In this document: positions 42,397 through 51,221 of the stretch, in pieces
Layout of the letters: each line of letters begins with the position of its first letter
Numbering within the stretch: position 1 is the first letter of the stretch
Assembly (NCBI RefSeq): GCF_041740695.1
Contig: NZ_JBGSLK010000020.1
Span: forward strand, 62,001 to 126,000
Source: Haliscomenobacter sp041740695
Lineage (GTDB): Bacteria > Bacteroidota > Bacteroidia > Chitinophagales > Saprospiraceae
DNA: 64,000 bases
Direction: 5' to 3'
The notes under the pieces: model-generated
The model's input: the letters and a program-made list of their open reading frames with translations, nothing else
What the model was told of the DNA's origin: nothing
The model's database searches: none
Made by a program: the position numbers and the translations under genes

Positions 42397-43584
42397 ATGA
42401 GAATTGAAAGTATCAAACTTAAAAACTACAAAGTTTTCCAAGATATTGAATTAAATGATTTACCAGATCTTGCAATATTCGTTGGGGCAAATGGAGTTGG
42501 AAAGACTACCCTTTTTGATGCATTTGGCTTTTTAAGTGATTGTCTAAAAAATAATGTTCGTCAAGCTTTATCGAAGCGCGGTGGGTTCAAAGAAGTAATT
42601 AGCCGGGGCCACCAGAAAGAGATGATTGAGATTGAATTGCAATTCAAATTAATAATTGCAGGAAAAAATCGATTGGTCACATATCGGCTTGAAATAGGGG
42701 AAGAAAACGGTCGTCCATTTATTCAAAGGGAGATTTTACGCTATAAGCGAGGGGCTTATGGCTCGCCATACCATTTTTTAGATTTTTCTTTGGGAACAGG
42801 ATATGCAATTACTAACGAAGAAGATTTCGATCAACCAGATGAAAAACTAGCGCGCGAAGAACAAAAATTAGGTTCACCTGACATTCTTGCTATAAAAGGC
42901 CTAGGTCAATTCGAGAAATTTAAGGCTGCAAGTGCTTTTAGGAGTTTTATTGAAAATTGGCATGTTTCTGATTTTCATATCTCAGATGCTCGCCCTAGTC
43001 GAGAAGCAGGATATGCAGAACACCTTAATCAAACTGGTGAAAATCTTTCTTTGGTTGCACAATATATTTTTGAAAACCATAGGCAGTTATTTGAGGAAAT
43101 TTTAAAAAAAATGAAGCAGCGAGTTCCTGGCATAAAGAATGTTGTGGCTGAATCTACAGTAGATGGTCGAATTGTGCTCCGCTTTCAAGATGGGTCTTTT
43201 AAAGATCCATTCATTGCAAATTACGTATCAGATGGTACTATAAAAATGTTTGCATATTTAATCTTACTGAATGATCCTTCTCCCCATCCATTACTTTGTA
43301 TAGAAGAACCTGAAAATCAATTGTATCCTAGTATATTAATTGAATTATTAGAAGAGTTTCGCCTTTATGCAAAAAAAGGAGGGCAGGTTTTTGTGTCGTC
43401 GCATTCACCAGATCTTTTAAATGGTGCAAGGCCAGAAGAAGTTTATTGGTTAGTCAAAAAAGAGGGCTATTCTAAAATAGAAAGGGCTTCAGATCATCCT
43501 GGTATTAGAGAACTCTATGCCGAAGGGGATAAATTGGGCTATTTATGGAAAGAAAATTATTTTATAGGAAGTAATCCCCAATAA
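42397..43584 (+). CDS. AAA-type ATPase (AAA_21/OLD-like), first gene of a two-gene defence-like pair
   Basis: A 395-residue SMC/RecF-like ATPase without a long coiled coil. Walker A is FVGANGVGKTTLF near residue 30; the late part has a signature-like SDGTIKMFAYLILL, Walker B LLCIEEPENQLYPS near 305 and the H-loop VFVSSHSPDLL near 335. The middle (about 80-270) is family-specific. The next gene starts 1 base after its stop and encodes a DUF4276 TOPRIM-like protein. Such ATPase/DUF4276 pairs resemble a split OLD nuclease and are often found in accessory islands; anti-phage or plasmid defence is inference. The gene is visibly richer in A/T than ftsX and smc. Confidence 0.85.
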   Translation: MRIESIKLKNYKVFQDIELNDLPDLAIFVGANGVGKTTLFDAFGFLSDCLKNNVRQALSKRGGFKEVISRGHQKEMIEIELQFKLIIAGKNRLVTYRLEIGEENGRPFIQREILRYKRGAYGSPYHFLDFSLGTGYAITNEEDFDQPDEKLAREEQKLGSPDILAIKGLGQFEKFKAASAFRSFIENWHVSDFHISDARPSREAGYAEHLNQTGENLSLVAQYIFENHRQLFEEILKKMKQRVPGIKNVVAESTVDGRIVLRFQDGSFKDPFIANYVSDGTIKMFAYLILLNDPSPHPLLCIEEPENQLYPSILIELLEEFRLYAKKGGQVFVSSHSPDLLNGARPEEVYWLVKKEGYSKIERASDHPGIRELYAEGDKLGYLWKENYFIGSNPQ

Positions 43585-43585
43585 A

Positions 43586-44164
43586 ATGAATCAGACTGTA
43601 ATTGAAATTTTGACCGAAGAGCCTTCAATGGAGCACTTTTTGAAGGTGATACTGCCTAAAGTTTTACCCGATGACTACCAGTTGGATGTAAATTGTTTCA
43701 TCAGGCCACATGAAGGAAAAAGTGATTTAAAAAAATCAATACCCAGAAAAATCAAGGCATTTCCTCGATTTGGTCATCCAGTGAAGGTGATGATCTTGCA
43801 TGATCAAGACAGTAATGATTGTCGGAAATTAAAAAATGATCTCCAGAATCTATGTTCTCCTAGTAATATTCCGATCCTCATCAGAATTGCATGTAGAGAA
43901 CTAGAAAACTGGTATTTGGGGGACTTTAAAGCAATTGAAGCCGTATATCCAAAAGTCAAGGCTGATAAATTTGAAAATAAAGCCAAGTATAGAAATCCAG
44001 ATGACCTGCATGGCTCTTATGAAATGGAAAGATTAACTGGAGAATTTAGCAAATCATACGCTTCACGTGAAATTCCAAAACATATGGATCTCAGTAATAA
44101 TAACTCCCCTAGTTTCAACCAACTGCTTATTGGGATACAAAAATTGCTCAACATGCCTATTTGA
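43586..44164 (+). CDS. DUF4276 TOPRIM-like protein, partner of the AAA ATPase
   Basis: A 192-residue DUF4276 protein. Diagnostic segments: ILTEEPSMEHFLKVILPKVL at the start, MILHDQDSND near residue 72, and IACRELENWYLGDFKAIE near 103. The early Glu and the D-x-D type motif fit a TOPRIM metal site as in OLD nucleases and RNase M5. The gene begins one base after the ATPase stop, so the two proteins are made together and probably act as a complex. Expected activity: metal-dependent cleavage or nicking of nucleic acid under control of the ATPase; not shown experimentally here. Confidence 0.85.
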   Translation: MNQTVIEILTEEPSMEHFLKVILPKVLPDDYQLDVNCFIRPHEGKSDLKKSIPRKIKAFPRFGHPVKVMILHDQDSNDCRKLKNDLQNLCSPSNIPILIRIACRELENWYLGDFKAIEAVYPKVKADKFENKAKYRNPDDLHGSYEMERLTGEFSKSYASREIPKHMDLSNNNSPSFNQLLIGIQKLLNMPI

Positions 44165-44213
44165 GTGTAACCTTTTTGTACGCATTCCGTTAAAGCTATG
44201 CAAATTCGAGACT

Positions 44214-44918
44214 ATGAATGATAAGCTCTTGATTTGCGCTAAAATAACTAGAAAATATATCCTAGGAGATAAAGATTTTTTCATTCAAAGCTTTCCAAAC
44301 CTTCCTAAGAAAGATTTAGAACAAACCTGGCATTTAGGGTTTAATGCAATACGTCATTCCGAGGTGATTAAAAATGTCCAACAGATCAACATTTTCCAAA
44401 GTAAGATAATTGGTGATGAAATATCTAAATTCAGTAACAACAAGTATAAAATCCATGGTTATTTATTCAGCCGTTTTGATCCATCAATTTTGGATTTGGA
44501 AGAGGAAATCCTGGAAAGGAGGTTAAGACATGAATTAGCGAAAATATATTTTCAATTACTACGTGTTGAAATTGTCCAAGAGAATGCTTCGACCCCGCAT
44601 GATGATCTGAAACAGAAAAGAGCATCATTCAGTTTTTTCCCTTTAATCTATTTTGCAGGCTTTCTTCTATTGCTTTTTTCGCAAAACATCATTAACGGGT
44701 TTACATCAGCAGAAAAACTGGCACAAAAATATTATGAAAGATCTAGTTATGAAGTACGAATAGGGGCCATCTGCCAGGACGGTTGGAAAAGCAGTGCAAC
44801 TGGACGAGGAGCATGCTCTCACCATGGAGGTGTACAAAATTGGAAATACAAAAAAATATACAGACGAAGTTTAACAGATTGTAAAGAAGAAGCTTTGAAA
44901 AAGTCTTGGATTGATTAA
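44214..44918 (+). CDS. One-span membrane protein with a DUF3761-like C-terminus
   Basis: A 234-residue protein starting at MNDKLLICAKITRKYILGDK; a longer frame would overlap the DUF4276 gene and is unlikely. The first 140 residues are helical, probably cytoplasmic. One membrane span lies near 142-162 (FFPLIYFAGFLLLLFSQNII). The C-terminal part, about 185-210, reads GAICQDGWKSSATGRGACSH, with HGGVQNW following, the Cys/His pattern of DUF3761 (small exported domains in bacteria and phages). It lies 49 bases after the ATPase pair, shares its A/T-rich composition and ends 3 bases from the smc stop. It may belong to the same acquired island; function unknown. Confidence 0.7.
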   Translation: MNDKLLICAKITRKYILGDKDFFIQSFPNLPKKDLEQTWHLGFNAIRHSEVIKNVQQINIFQSKIIGDEISKFSNNKYKIHGYLFSRFDPSILDLEEEILERRLRHELAKIYFQLLRVEIVQENASTPHDDLKQKRASFSFFPLIYFAGFLLLLFSQNIINGFTSAEKLAQKYYERSSYEVRIGAICQDGWKSSATGRGACSHHGGVQNWKYKKIYRRSLTDCKEEALKKSWID

Positions 44919-44921
44919 CCC

Positions 44922-47900
44922 CTACCCCACCGCCACCTCAAACTGCCCGCCCACATTCTCATAATCCCTAAAATCCACCGGCATTACCCCCGACACCCCT
45001 TGCTCCGCCATGTACACCCCATAAATCGTATCCACTGCCGCCATGGTCAACTTGTTGTGGGTCACGATGATGAACTGCGAGTCCTTGGAGAACTTCTTGA
45101 TGATGCGGTTGAACTTGGTGATGTTGCCATCGTCCAGGGGTGCGTCCACCTCGTCGAAGATACAGAAGGGGGCGGGTTTGAGCAGGTAGAGGGCGAAGAG
45201 CAGCGCGGTAGCCGTCAGGGTTTTTTCTCCGCCCGACAATTGACTGATCGTTTGGGGGCGTTTGCCTTTGGGTTTGGCCACAATTTCGATGCGGGAATCC
45301 AGAGGATTGTCTGGATCGAGCAAGATCAGGTCGCAGTTGTCGTCTTCGGTGAAGAGGCTGCGGAATACGTCGATGAAGTACAGGCGGGCTTTTTCGAAAG
45401 CCTCCAGGAACTGTCGGGTGGCAGTCTCCTCAATTTCGAGGATGGTTTGTTCCAGCGATTTTTTGGCCGCCACGATGTCGTCGCGTTGTTGGGCGATGTT
45501 GTCGTAGCGCTCCTTGATTTCGGTATAAGCTTCGACCGCCATGGGGTTGATTTCCCCGTAGTTGTCGAGGCGTTTTTTGAGTTTGTCTACTTCTTCCTGC
45601 AGCTCGGCTTCAGGGCGTTTGATCGAGGGCTCTTCGTTCAGGATGTCGTTGATGCCGATTTCAAACTCGATGCGCAGGCGCTGAGAGATAGAGCTGATTT
45701 CAAACTTGACGTCGTTGAACTTGTCCTTCAAAGTGTTGATCAATACCTGCAGATCGGTTTGCTGGCGGCTCAGTTTGCGCAGGCGGTCTTCCATTTCCAC
45801 CATACCCGTGCGGGCCTTGAAGTACACCTGCTCGGCCTCGGTGAGCGAGGATTCGTGTGTGCCACGCTCGGCGTACGCTGCTTGTAAGTTGCTGGCCAGG
45901 CGGACTAACTCATCGGCCACCACGGTAGTATCCCGATCGGCGGTGAGGATGCCTTGCTGGTTTTGTTGCAGGGTATTTTTGGTGTCCGTGATCTGTTTTT
46001 CGCGGAAAGTCAACTCCTGCTGGAAAGTATTGACCTTGTTTTGCTGGCGAATGAACTGAATGTTCTTGTCGTTAAAAGCCGCCGAAGCCTGGCTCAATTG
46101 ATCAGCCATTTGGCGGAAACTGCCATCGGTTTGGGAGATTTTTTCCTTCACCCCATCTAATTCAGCGTAACGCAAGGTCAATTGCGCCTCGGTCTCCCCT
46201 ACTGTCACCTGCAATTCCTGAATCCGTTTTTCGGTCAGTTCCCGGCGATTGCTCACCTCCTGAATCAGGGATTCAAAGTTGGACAAACTGGTAGCCAGGG
46301 ACACTTTTTCCTGCGCCAATTTATTCAGGATGCTGCGCTGTTGCTGCATTTCCAGGTCGGGGCGTTTGGCCTTGAGGGCATCCACGCGTTCTTTGAGGTT
46401 GAAAGACGTGGTTGACAGGCGGTTGTCCTCCTGTTCGGCCTTTTTGATGGCTTCCTCCAGCACTTCAAGGTTTTTCTTCCGGCCAATTTTTTTTCCCTCA
46501 AACAAGCCAATCGAACCACCCGATACACTGAAGCGGCGCTTGATGATGCGGCCGCTGCGGGAAAGTACCACCACATCCTGATCGGGCAAGGCACCACTGA
46601 TGTCTTCTTTTTCAGTCAATAGCACATTTTCCAACAAATAACCAACCAGATTGCGATAAGCCGGATCGGTTTGTACCAGTTCCATGGCCATTTTGGTTTC
46701 GGGCAAAAGGGTCATCGGCATCTGGTAGTCGCGGAAGGCGTCCAAAACAAAGAAGTTGGCCTTGCCTTTTTGGGTTTTGCCCAGCAATTCAATGGCGAAA
46801 TAGGCTTCTTCCAGATTGTTGACGACGAAGTAATTGAGGTAAGGCTCCAGGTAGTTTTCGATGGCCACGCGGTATTCCTCACGCACGTAAATGAGGTCGG
46901 AAAGCAGGGGCGCACCCTTGTCCCAATCCTTACTTTTAACCAGGTATTGAATCGATTCGGGGAAACCTTCGAGGTTTTCCACCATACTTTTGGTCAGTTT
47001 GAATTCGTTGCGCTTGGAGTCTAGATCGCGGCGTACGCGGGCGATTTTCTGGGTGATTTCGCTCAGTTCTGCTTCCCCTTTTTGCAGGTCTTGCTGGCGT
47101 TTTTCCTCGGCTTCCTCCAGGAGCGTCACGGCGTCTTGTTGCACGCGTTCCTGGGTTTCGAGTTCTTGCACTTTGCCGCGCAAGCCACTCACCGATTCCT
47201 GGCGTTGGCGGATTTCGGCGTCGTTGCGGTTGAGGTCGTTGTGGTGGTTATCTATCTGGTTGAGGCTGATGGCCTTCTGTTTTTCCAGTTCGTTGATGGC
47301 ACGTTCCAGTTTTTGTTGCTCCTGGACCACTACATCGAGGTCGGCTTTCATGGCTCCATGACCACCGCGGATTTTGTCAAGTTGTTGTTCAGCGCTTTCG
47401 AGTTCCTGTTCCAGCCGCGCTTCCACCCGTTTTTCTACGTTCAGTTCGGAGCGGTAGTGCTCGATGTCGTCCTCCAGTTGCACAATGCGGCCTTGGGCTT
47501 GTTGGATGTCTTGCTCCAGTTTTTGGCGGTTTTGTTGCACAAACTGTTGCTTTTGTTCCAACATGCGGCGGTCGTTTTCCATGCCCCGGATACGCCCAAC
47601 CAGGCTATTGAGTTCGCGCTGGCGTTCGGACAGGGCTTTTTCCTTGTCGAGGTGGGTGAGGCGTTCCTTTTCCAGGTTGGCCTCCAGGTTGCGGCTTTCT
47701 ACGTCGATCTGGCGGTAGTTGTCCTGCTCCAGGTCGATCTGGCTTTGTAGGGTTTTGTGTTTTTCCTTGAGCGAACCAACCTTGATCAGGGCCAGGGACA
47801 CACTGAGTTGCTTGTATTCTTCCTTGAGTTCGAAGTATTTTTGGGTGCGTTTGGCCTGCTTTTCGAGTGACTTGAGGTTGCTTTCAATCTCGGCCAGGAG

Positions 47901-48479
47901 GTCTTCAATCCGCTCCAGGTCTTCGCTGGTGCTTTTGAGTTTGCTGAGGGTTTCTTTTTTGCGCAGCTTGTACTTGGACACTCCGGCGGCTTGTTCGAAC
48001 ATTTTGCGGCGGGAGTCTTCCTTGTCTTCCAGGATGTCGTCCACCATACCCAGGGCGATGATGGCATATGAGTTGGAGCCGATTCCCGTGTCCAGGAACA
48101 AACCGGTGATGTCCTTCAGGCGGCAGGTGACCCCATTGAGGCGGTACTCACTTTCTCCGCTGCGGTAGAGCATACGGGTGATGGTAACGGTATTGTATTC
48201 GGTGGGTAGGAGGTTTTTGGTGTTCTCAAAAGTCAGGGAAACCTGGGCAATCCCGGCGGGTTTGCGCTTTTTAGTGCCGTTAAAAATCACGCTGGACATT
48301 TGATCCAAACGCAATTCCCGGCTGCTTTGCTCTCCCAATACCCAACGGATGGCATCCACCACATTGGACTTGCCCGAGCCATTGGGGCCCACAATACCGA
48401 TGACATCCGCAGCGAAGTTGATGACGGTGGGATTGGCAAAACTTTTAAAACCTTTAATTTCTAGACTTTTGAGCCGCAT
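44922..48479 (-). CDS. smc: Chromosome segregation SMC protein
   Basis: A 1185-residue SMC ATPase. Walker A is GIVGPNGSGKSNVVDAIRW near residue 30. Two long coiled-coil arms surround a hinge at about 500-660 (GAPLLSDLIYVREEYRVAIE through VSGGSIGLFEGKKIG). The C-terminal head holds the signature QLSGGEKTLTATALLFALYL and Walker B PFCIFDEVDAPLDD. It forms rings with ScpA/ScpB that compact and sort the chromosome; scpAB are not in the window. Minus strand; full length. Confidence 0.98.
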   Translation of the reverse strand: MRLKSLEIKGFKSFANPTVINFAADVIGIVGPNGSGKSNVVDAIRWVLGEQSSRELRLDQMSSVIFNGTKKRKPAGIAQVSLTFENTKNLLPTEYNTVTITRMLYRSGESEYRLNGVTCRLKDITGLFLDTGIGSNSYAIIALGMVDDILEDKEDSRRKMFEQAAGVSKYKLRKKETLSKLKSTSEDLERIEDLLAEIESNLKSLEKQAKRTQKYFELKEEYKQLSVSLALIKVGSLKEKHKTLQSQIDLEQDNYRQIDVESRNLEANLEKERLTHLDKEKALSERQRELNSLVGRIRGMENDRRMLEQKQQFVQQNRQKLEQDIQQAQGRIVQLEDDIEHYRSELNVEKRVEARLEQELESAEQQLDKIRGGHGAMKADLDVVVQEQQKLERAINELEKQKAISLNQIDNHHNDLNRNDAEIRQRQESVSGLRGKVQELETQERVQQDAVTLLEEAEEKRQQDLQKGEAELSEITQKIARVRRDLDSKRNEFKLTKSMVENLEGFPESIQYLVKSKDWDKGAPLLSDLIYVREEYRVAIENYLEPYLNYFVVNNLEEAYFAIELLGKTQKGKANFFVLDAFRDYQMPMTLLPETKMAMELVQTDPAYRNLVGYLLENVLLTEKEDISGALPDQDVVVLSRSGRIIKRRFSVSGGSIGLFEGKKIGRKKNLEVLEEAIKKAEQEDNRLSTTSFNLKERVDALKAKRPDLEMQQQRSILNKLAQEKVSLATSLSNFESLIQEVSNRRELTEKRIQELQVTVGETEAQLTLRYAELDGVKEKISQTDGSFRQMADQLSQASAAFNDKNIQFIRQQNKVNTFQQELTFREKQITDTKNTLQQNQQGILTADRDTTVVADELVRLASNLQAAYAERGTHESSLTEAEQVYFKARTGMVEMEDRLRKLSRQQTDLQVLINTLKDKFNDVKFEISSISQRLRIEFEIGINDILNEEPSIKRPEAELQEEVDKLKKRLDNYGEINPMAVEAYTEIKERYDNIAQQRDDIVAAKKSLEQTILEIEETATRQFLEAFEKARLYFIDVFRSLFTEDDNCDLILLDPDNPLDSRIEIVAKPKGKRPQTISQLSGGEKTLTATALLFALYLLKPAPFCIFDEVDAPLDDGNITKFNRIIKKFSKDSQFIIVTHNKLTMAAVDTIYGVYMAEQGVSGVMPVDFRDYENVGGQFEVAVG

Positions 48480-48550
48480 GGGTGTGGGTTAGTTGAGGGG
48501 TTGAGGAAACATGAGTCATCCTGATTTTAATCGTTTTTGGTCAAAAAACT

Positions 48551-48742
48551 AATCGCGGAGCGATTGAATTTAGAATAGCCCCGGTCGTCCGGGGAAAAAA
48601 TGCGAGGACAATGTCAGCAACCGCGGCAGCGGTTGAATTTCCCGGTGAATTGTTCAACCGCTGCCGCGGTTGTGGAACCCACCTAAAATCCTACAAATCC
48701 CCGGACGACCGGGGCTATTCTAAATTTAACCGCTCCGCGGTT
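48551..48742. repeat. Nested palindrome (192 bp) upstream of smc
   Basis: Outer arms ATCGCGGAGCGATTGAATTT plus AGAATAGCCCCGGTCGTCCG on the left, and CGGACGACCGGGGCTATTCT plus AAATTTAACCGCTCCGCGG on the right. Inside is a second hairpin CAACCGCGGCAGCGGTTGAA / TTCAACCGCTGCCGCGGTTG. It is a GC-rich REP-like element in a 624-base gap between smc and the HTH gene; the rest of that gap is AT-rich with a likely promoter near 49030-49060. Confidence 0.85.
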
Positions 48743-49029
48743 TGTCTTTAAAATTCGGGACAACTCTTGTTTCTGCATCCTTCTCAACGAGAACAAGCCT
48801 GCAAAGATACAGTATCCCTCTCCAATCGCATCTTGATAAATAAGCGAGTTTTCCACATTCACTGTTGGTAAAGGGTGAAGTTATACACGAATGATTCAAG
48901 GAAAAAAATTAACTGCACAAAAATCACCCCACCCTACTGACTTCCCTCATTGCCCAATTTTCTTTTATCATCAAAAATTAGACATTTCTTTTATGAAAGC
49001 ATTTTTCGACAAAATTAAAACGCTTGCTA

Positions 49030-49060
49030 TTGGAAGATTATAAAATTTTTACTACATTTC
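49030..49060 (+). promoter_or_regulatory. Likely promoter of the small HTH protein gene
   Basis: TTG at 49030-49032, a 20-base spacer and TACATTTC at 49053-49060 (one mismatch to TAnnTTTG), ending 43 bases before the ATG at 49104. Confidence 0.5.
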
Positions 49061-49103
49061 TGGTGAACAAGTAGATCTCCTTTTTTCACTAAATTTACTG
49101 TCT

Positions 49104-49349
49104 ATGAACATCACATTCAATGATCTGAGGGACATTAAGCACAAGCTCCCTACTGGCAGCATTACGCGCATTGCGAAAAAGCTGAATCTTTCCGAACAGA
49201 CCGTACGGAATTACTTTGGAGCATCGAAGCTGGATGACGGTGAGACGATAGGGGTACACATCGAACCGGGTCCCGGAGGAGGAGTTGTTCATTTAGATGA
49301 TGATGCTATTTTGGAGGCGGCCCGGGCAATCCTGGCCGAACAGCAGTAG
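49104..49349 (+). CDS. Small DNA-binding HTH protein
   Basis: An 81-residue protein. Residues about 15-40 (GSITRIAKKLNLSEQTVRNY, then FGA) form a helix-turn-helix. The second half is acidic with a Gly-rich turn (HIEPGPGGGVVHLDDDAI) and a final helix. Small proteins of this shape are conserved in Bacteroidota and appear to be nucleoid or regulatory factors, but their targets are unknown. It stands alone with its own promoter. Confidence 0.75.
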   Translation: MNITFNDLRDIKHKLPTGSITRIAKKLNLSEQTVRNYFGASKLDDGETIGVHIEPGPGGGVVHLDDDAILEAARAILAEQQ

Positions 49350-49479
49350 CGCTGCCCATTCACGCCACGGCAAACCGATTTTCAGAACCGGCTACTAAGG
49401 CATGTAGGCACCTATTCAAGTCCATTACACAGCGTGCCTTCTTGCCTTAGTGGCCAAACACTCCTCCTTAGTTTACGCA

Positions 49480-50238
49480 TTACATCTTCAAATAAAAGGC
49501 TCTGGTTAAATTTTGATACGCTTCCGTCCATTCCACTGGCCCTTCTTGTCGAACAATCAATTGATCCCGCTGCGGAGTACAACTTTCCAATTCAAACTGC
49601 ATCAACAATCGTTCTACGGGCTTATTGGCATTGGTCAATACCTCAGTGACCCGGGTGCAATAAAAATGGTAACTCGTGGCGAGCTCCTGAAAACGTAGGC
49701 CCTCTACAAAAGGTAAAACCACACAGAATTTTCCGGTTTTGGCGAGTAGTTTTTGTACAGCGCGCAACATGTCACCGTGGGGCAATTTGACAGTATGGCG
49801 TACACTATTGCGGTCTTGATTGAAAGAAAATGTCCCTCCAGTGAAAAAAGGTGGGTTGCTCACAATCAGGTCGTATTCTTGTTGGGGTGTTTCCGCGAAC
49901 TCCTGAATGGATTGGTGATATACCGTCAAACGATCCGCCCAGGGTGCATTTTGCATGTTCTCGACAGCTTGCGCATAAGCCTGGTCATCTATTTCTACAG
50001 CGTGGATTTCCGCCGTCGGGTTGCGTTGTCCTAACATGATGGCAATCAGCCCGGAACCGGTTCCAATGTCCAGGATACGTGCGGCCCCGTCTCCATCCGC
50101 CCAGGCGCCCAACAGTACCCCATCGGTGCCCACTTTCATGGAACATTGATCTTGATGAATCGTGAATTGTTTGAATTGAAAGGTTTGCTCCACTTTTTCA
50201 ATTTTGTCCACTGTATCTGCTATGGCTTTCCCACTCAT
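49480..50238 (-). CDS. trmN6: tRNA1(Val) adenine(37)-N6-methyltransferase (TrmN6/YfiC type)
   Basis: A 252-residue class I methyltransferase. SAM motif I is ILDIGTGSGLIAIMLGQR near residue 55, followed by the acidic motif II HAVEID, and the adenine-N6 catalytic motif SNPPFFTGG near residue 130. N-terminal FKQFTIHQDQCSMKVGTDGVLLG is typical of YfiC. It modifies A37 of tRNA-Val. Complete; single gene between the HTH gene and a fold-back repeat. Confidence 0.93.
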   Translation of the reverse strand: MSGKAIADTVDKIEKVEQTFQFKQFTIHQDQCSMKVGTDGVLLGAWADGDGAARILDIGTGSGLIAIMLGQRNPTAEIHAVEIDDQAYAQAVENMQNAPWADRLTVYHQSIQEFAETPQQEYDLIVSNPPFFTGGTFSFNQDRNSVRHTVKLPHGDMLRAVQKLLAKTGKFCVVLPFVEGLRFQELATSYHFYCTRVTEVLTNANKPVERLLMQFELESCTPQRDQLIVRQEGPVEWTEAYQNLTRAFYLKM

Positions 50239-50260
50239 GCTTGCTTTCGTTTTGAACTTA

Positions 50261-50420
50261 GGGCATGTCTAAAAATTTTTGTTTTACTGCGAATGGCCCA
50301 ATTTGGGGTAAATTTCGTTCCGAAAATGCTCATGTAGCGCTGCTACACTCCGCTTTTCGCGCCTCATTCACCCCAAATTGGCCTCATTCTCGCTTAAAAC
50401 AAAAATATTTAGACATGCTC
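50261..50420. repeat. 160-bp fold-back element
   Basis: Left arm GGGCATGTCTAAAAATTTTT then GTTTTACTGCGAATGGCCCA and ATTTGGGG; right arm CCCCAAATTGGCCTCATTCT then CGCTTAAAACAAAAATATTT and AGACATGCTC. The centre GTAGCGCTGCTAC is also palindromic. It sits in the 354-base gap between trmN6 and exbD; the remainder of the gap contains no gene I can support. Confidence 0.82.
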
Positions 50421-50592
50421 TTGCAAATCTACAACATCCAAAAATAGGATTGGTTTTTTTTCGGCACACACCAAAAAGGATTTTTTGTGAATCTACACTT
50501 TTAGATGCGATTTTTAAAGCATACTCTCAATCGTTGGTCACGGGGCAGTTGCGCCCTGACCTTTTTTAAAAACTCTTAATCAATAAACGAAC

Positions 50593-51132
50593 ATGGCAGA
50601 AATGAACACTCAGGAGCGTAGCTCCAAAGGGCCTCGGCGTGCCCCTAAATCATCTACCCGGGTAGATTTGACTGCAATGGTCGATCTGGGCTTTTTGTTG
50701 ATCACCTTTTTTATGCTGGCTTCGGCTTTTCAAAAGCCGAAGGCGATGGAGGTGAATAAGCCGGTGCCGGAAAACCACGGCTGTCAAACCGAAGTTAGAG
50801 TGAGCAAAACATTTACTTTGGTTGCGGGCAAAGGCGATAAGGTGTATTGCTATACAGGTGCAGACAATGAAACCAGCTTTGAGGTTGATTCACTGACCTT
50901 TTCAAGGCAAGAATTGCGTGAACGAATCATTCAACGCCAACAGGAGGTGAAAGCACAATGGGGACACCAGGATGAATTGTACGTATCCATCAAATTTTTC
51001 CCAAAATCCAAATACCGCAACATGGTGGACCTGCTGGATGAAATGAAAATTTGTGGGGTAAAACGGTACGCGATCGTGGATAAATTGAATGAAATGGATG
51101 GGATGATCGCGGCGCGTTCCGGCAACCTGTAG
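50593..51132 (+). CDS. exbD: ExbD/TolR-family energy-transducing protein
   Basis: A 179-residue protein with a short cytoplasmic start and one membrane span carrying the essential Asp: RVDLTAMVDLGFLLITFFML. The periplasmic domain follows (TLVAGKGDKVYCY, VSIKFFPKSKYRNMVDLLDE). With ExbB it uses the proton gradient to drive TonB, which SusC-type transporters need. No exbB or tonB is adjacent, so this is a lone or additional copy. Confidence 0.9.
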   Translation: MAEMNTQERSSKGPRRAPKSSTRVDLTAMVDLGFLLITFFMLASAFQKPKAMEVNKPVPENHGCQTEVRVSKTFTLVAGKGDKVYCYTGADNETSFEVDSLTFSRQELRERIIQRQQEVKAQWGHQDELYVSIKFFPKSKYRNMVDLLDEMKICGVKRYAIVDKLNEMDGMIAARSGNL

Positions 51133-51221
51133 GGGCGACCCTCTGTGGTCGCCCGTCCGTGCGTGGTCGCCCGCGCAGGTGGGCGGCCACCAAGGGCTGC
51201 CACGTAGGGCCGCCCATACCG
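51129..51221. repeat. GGTCGCCC inverted-repeat cluster
   Basis: GGGGCGACCCTCTGTGGTCG, CCCGTCCGTGCGTGGTCGCC and a related GGGCGGCCACC / GGGCCGCCC part lie between the exbD stop and the convergent amidase stop. The unit GGGCGACCnnnnnGGTCGCCC can fold. Its place between two convergent genes fits a bidirectional transcript end or a short REP-type repeat. Confidence 0.7.
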
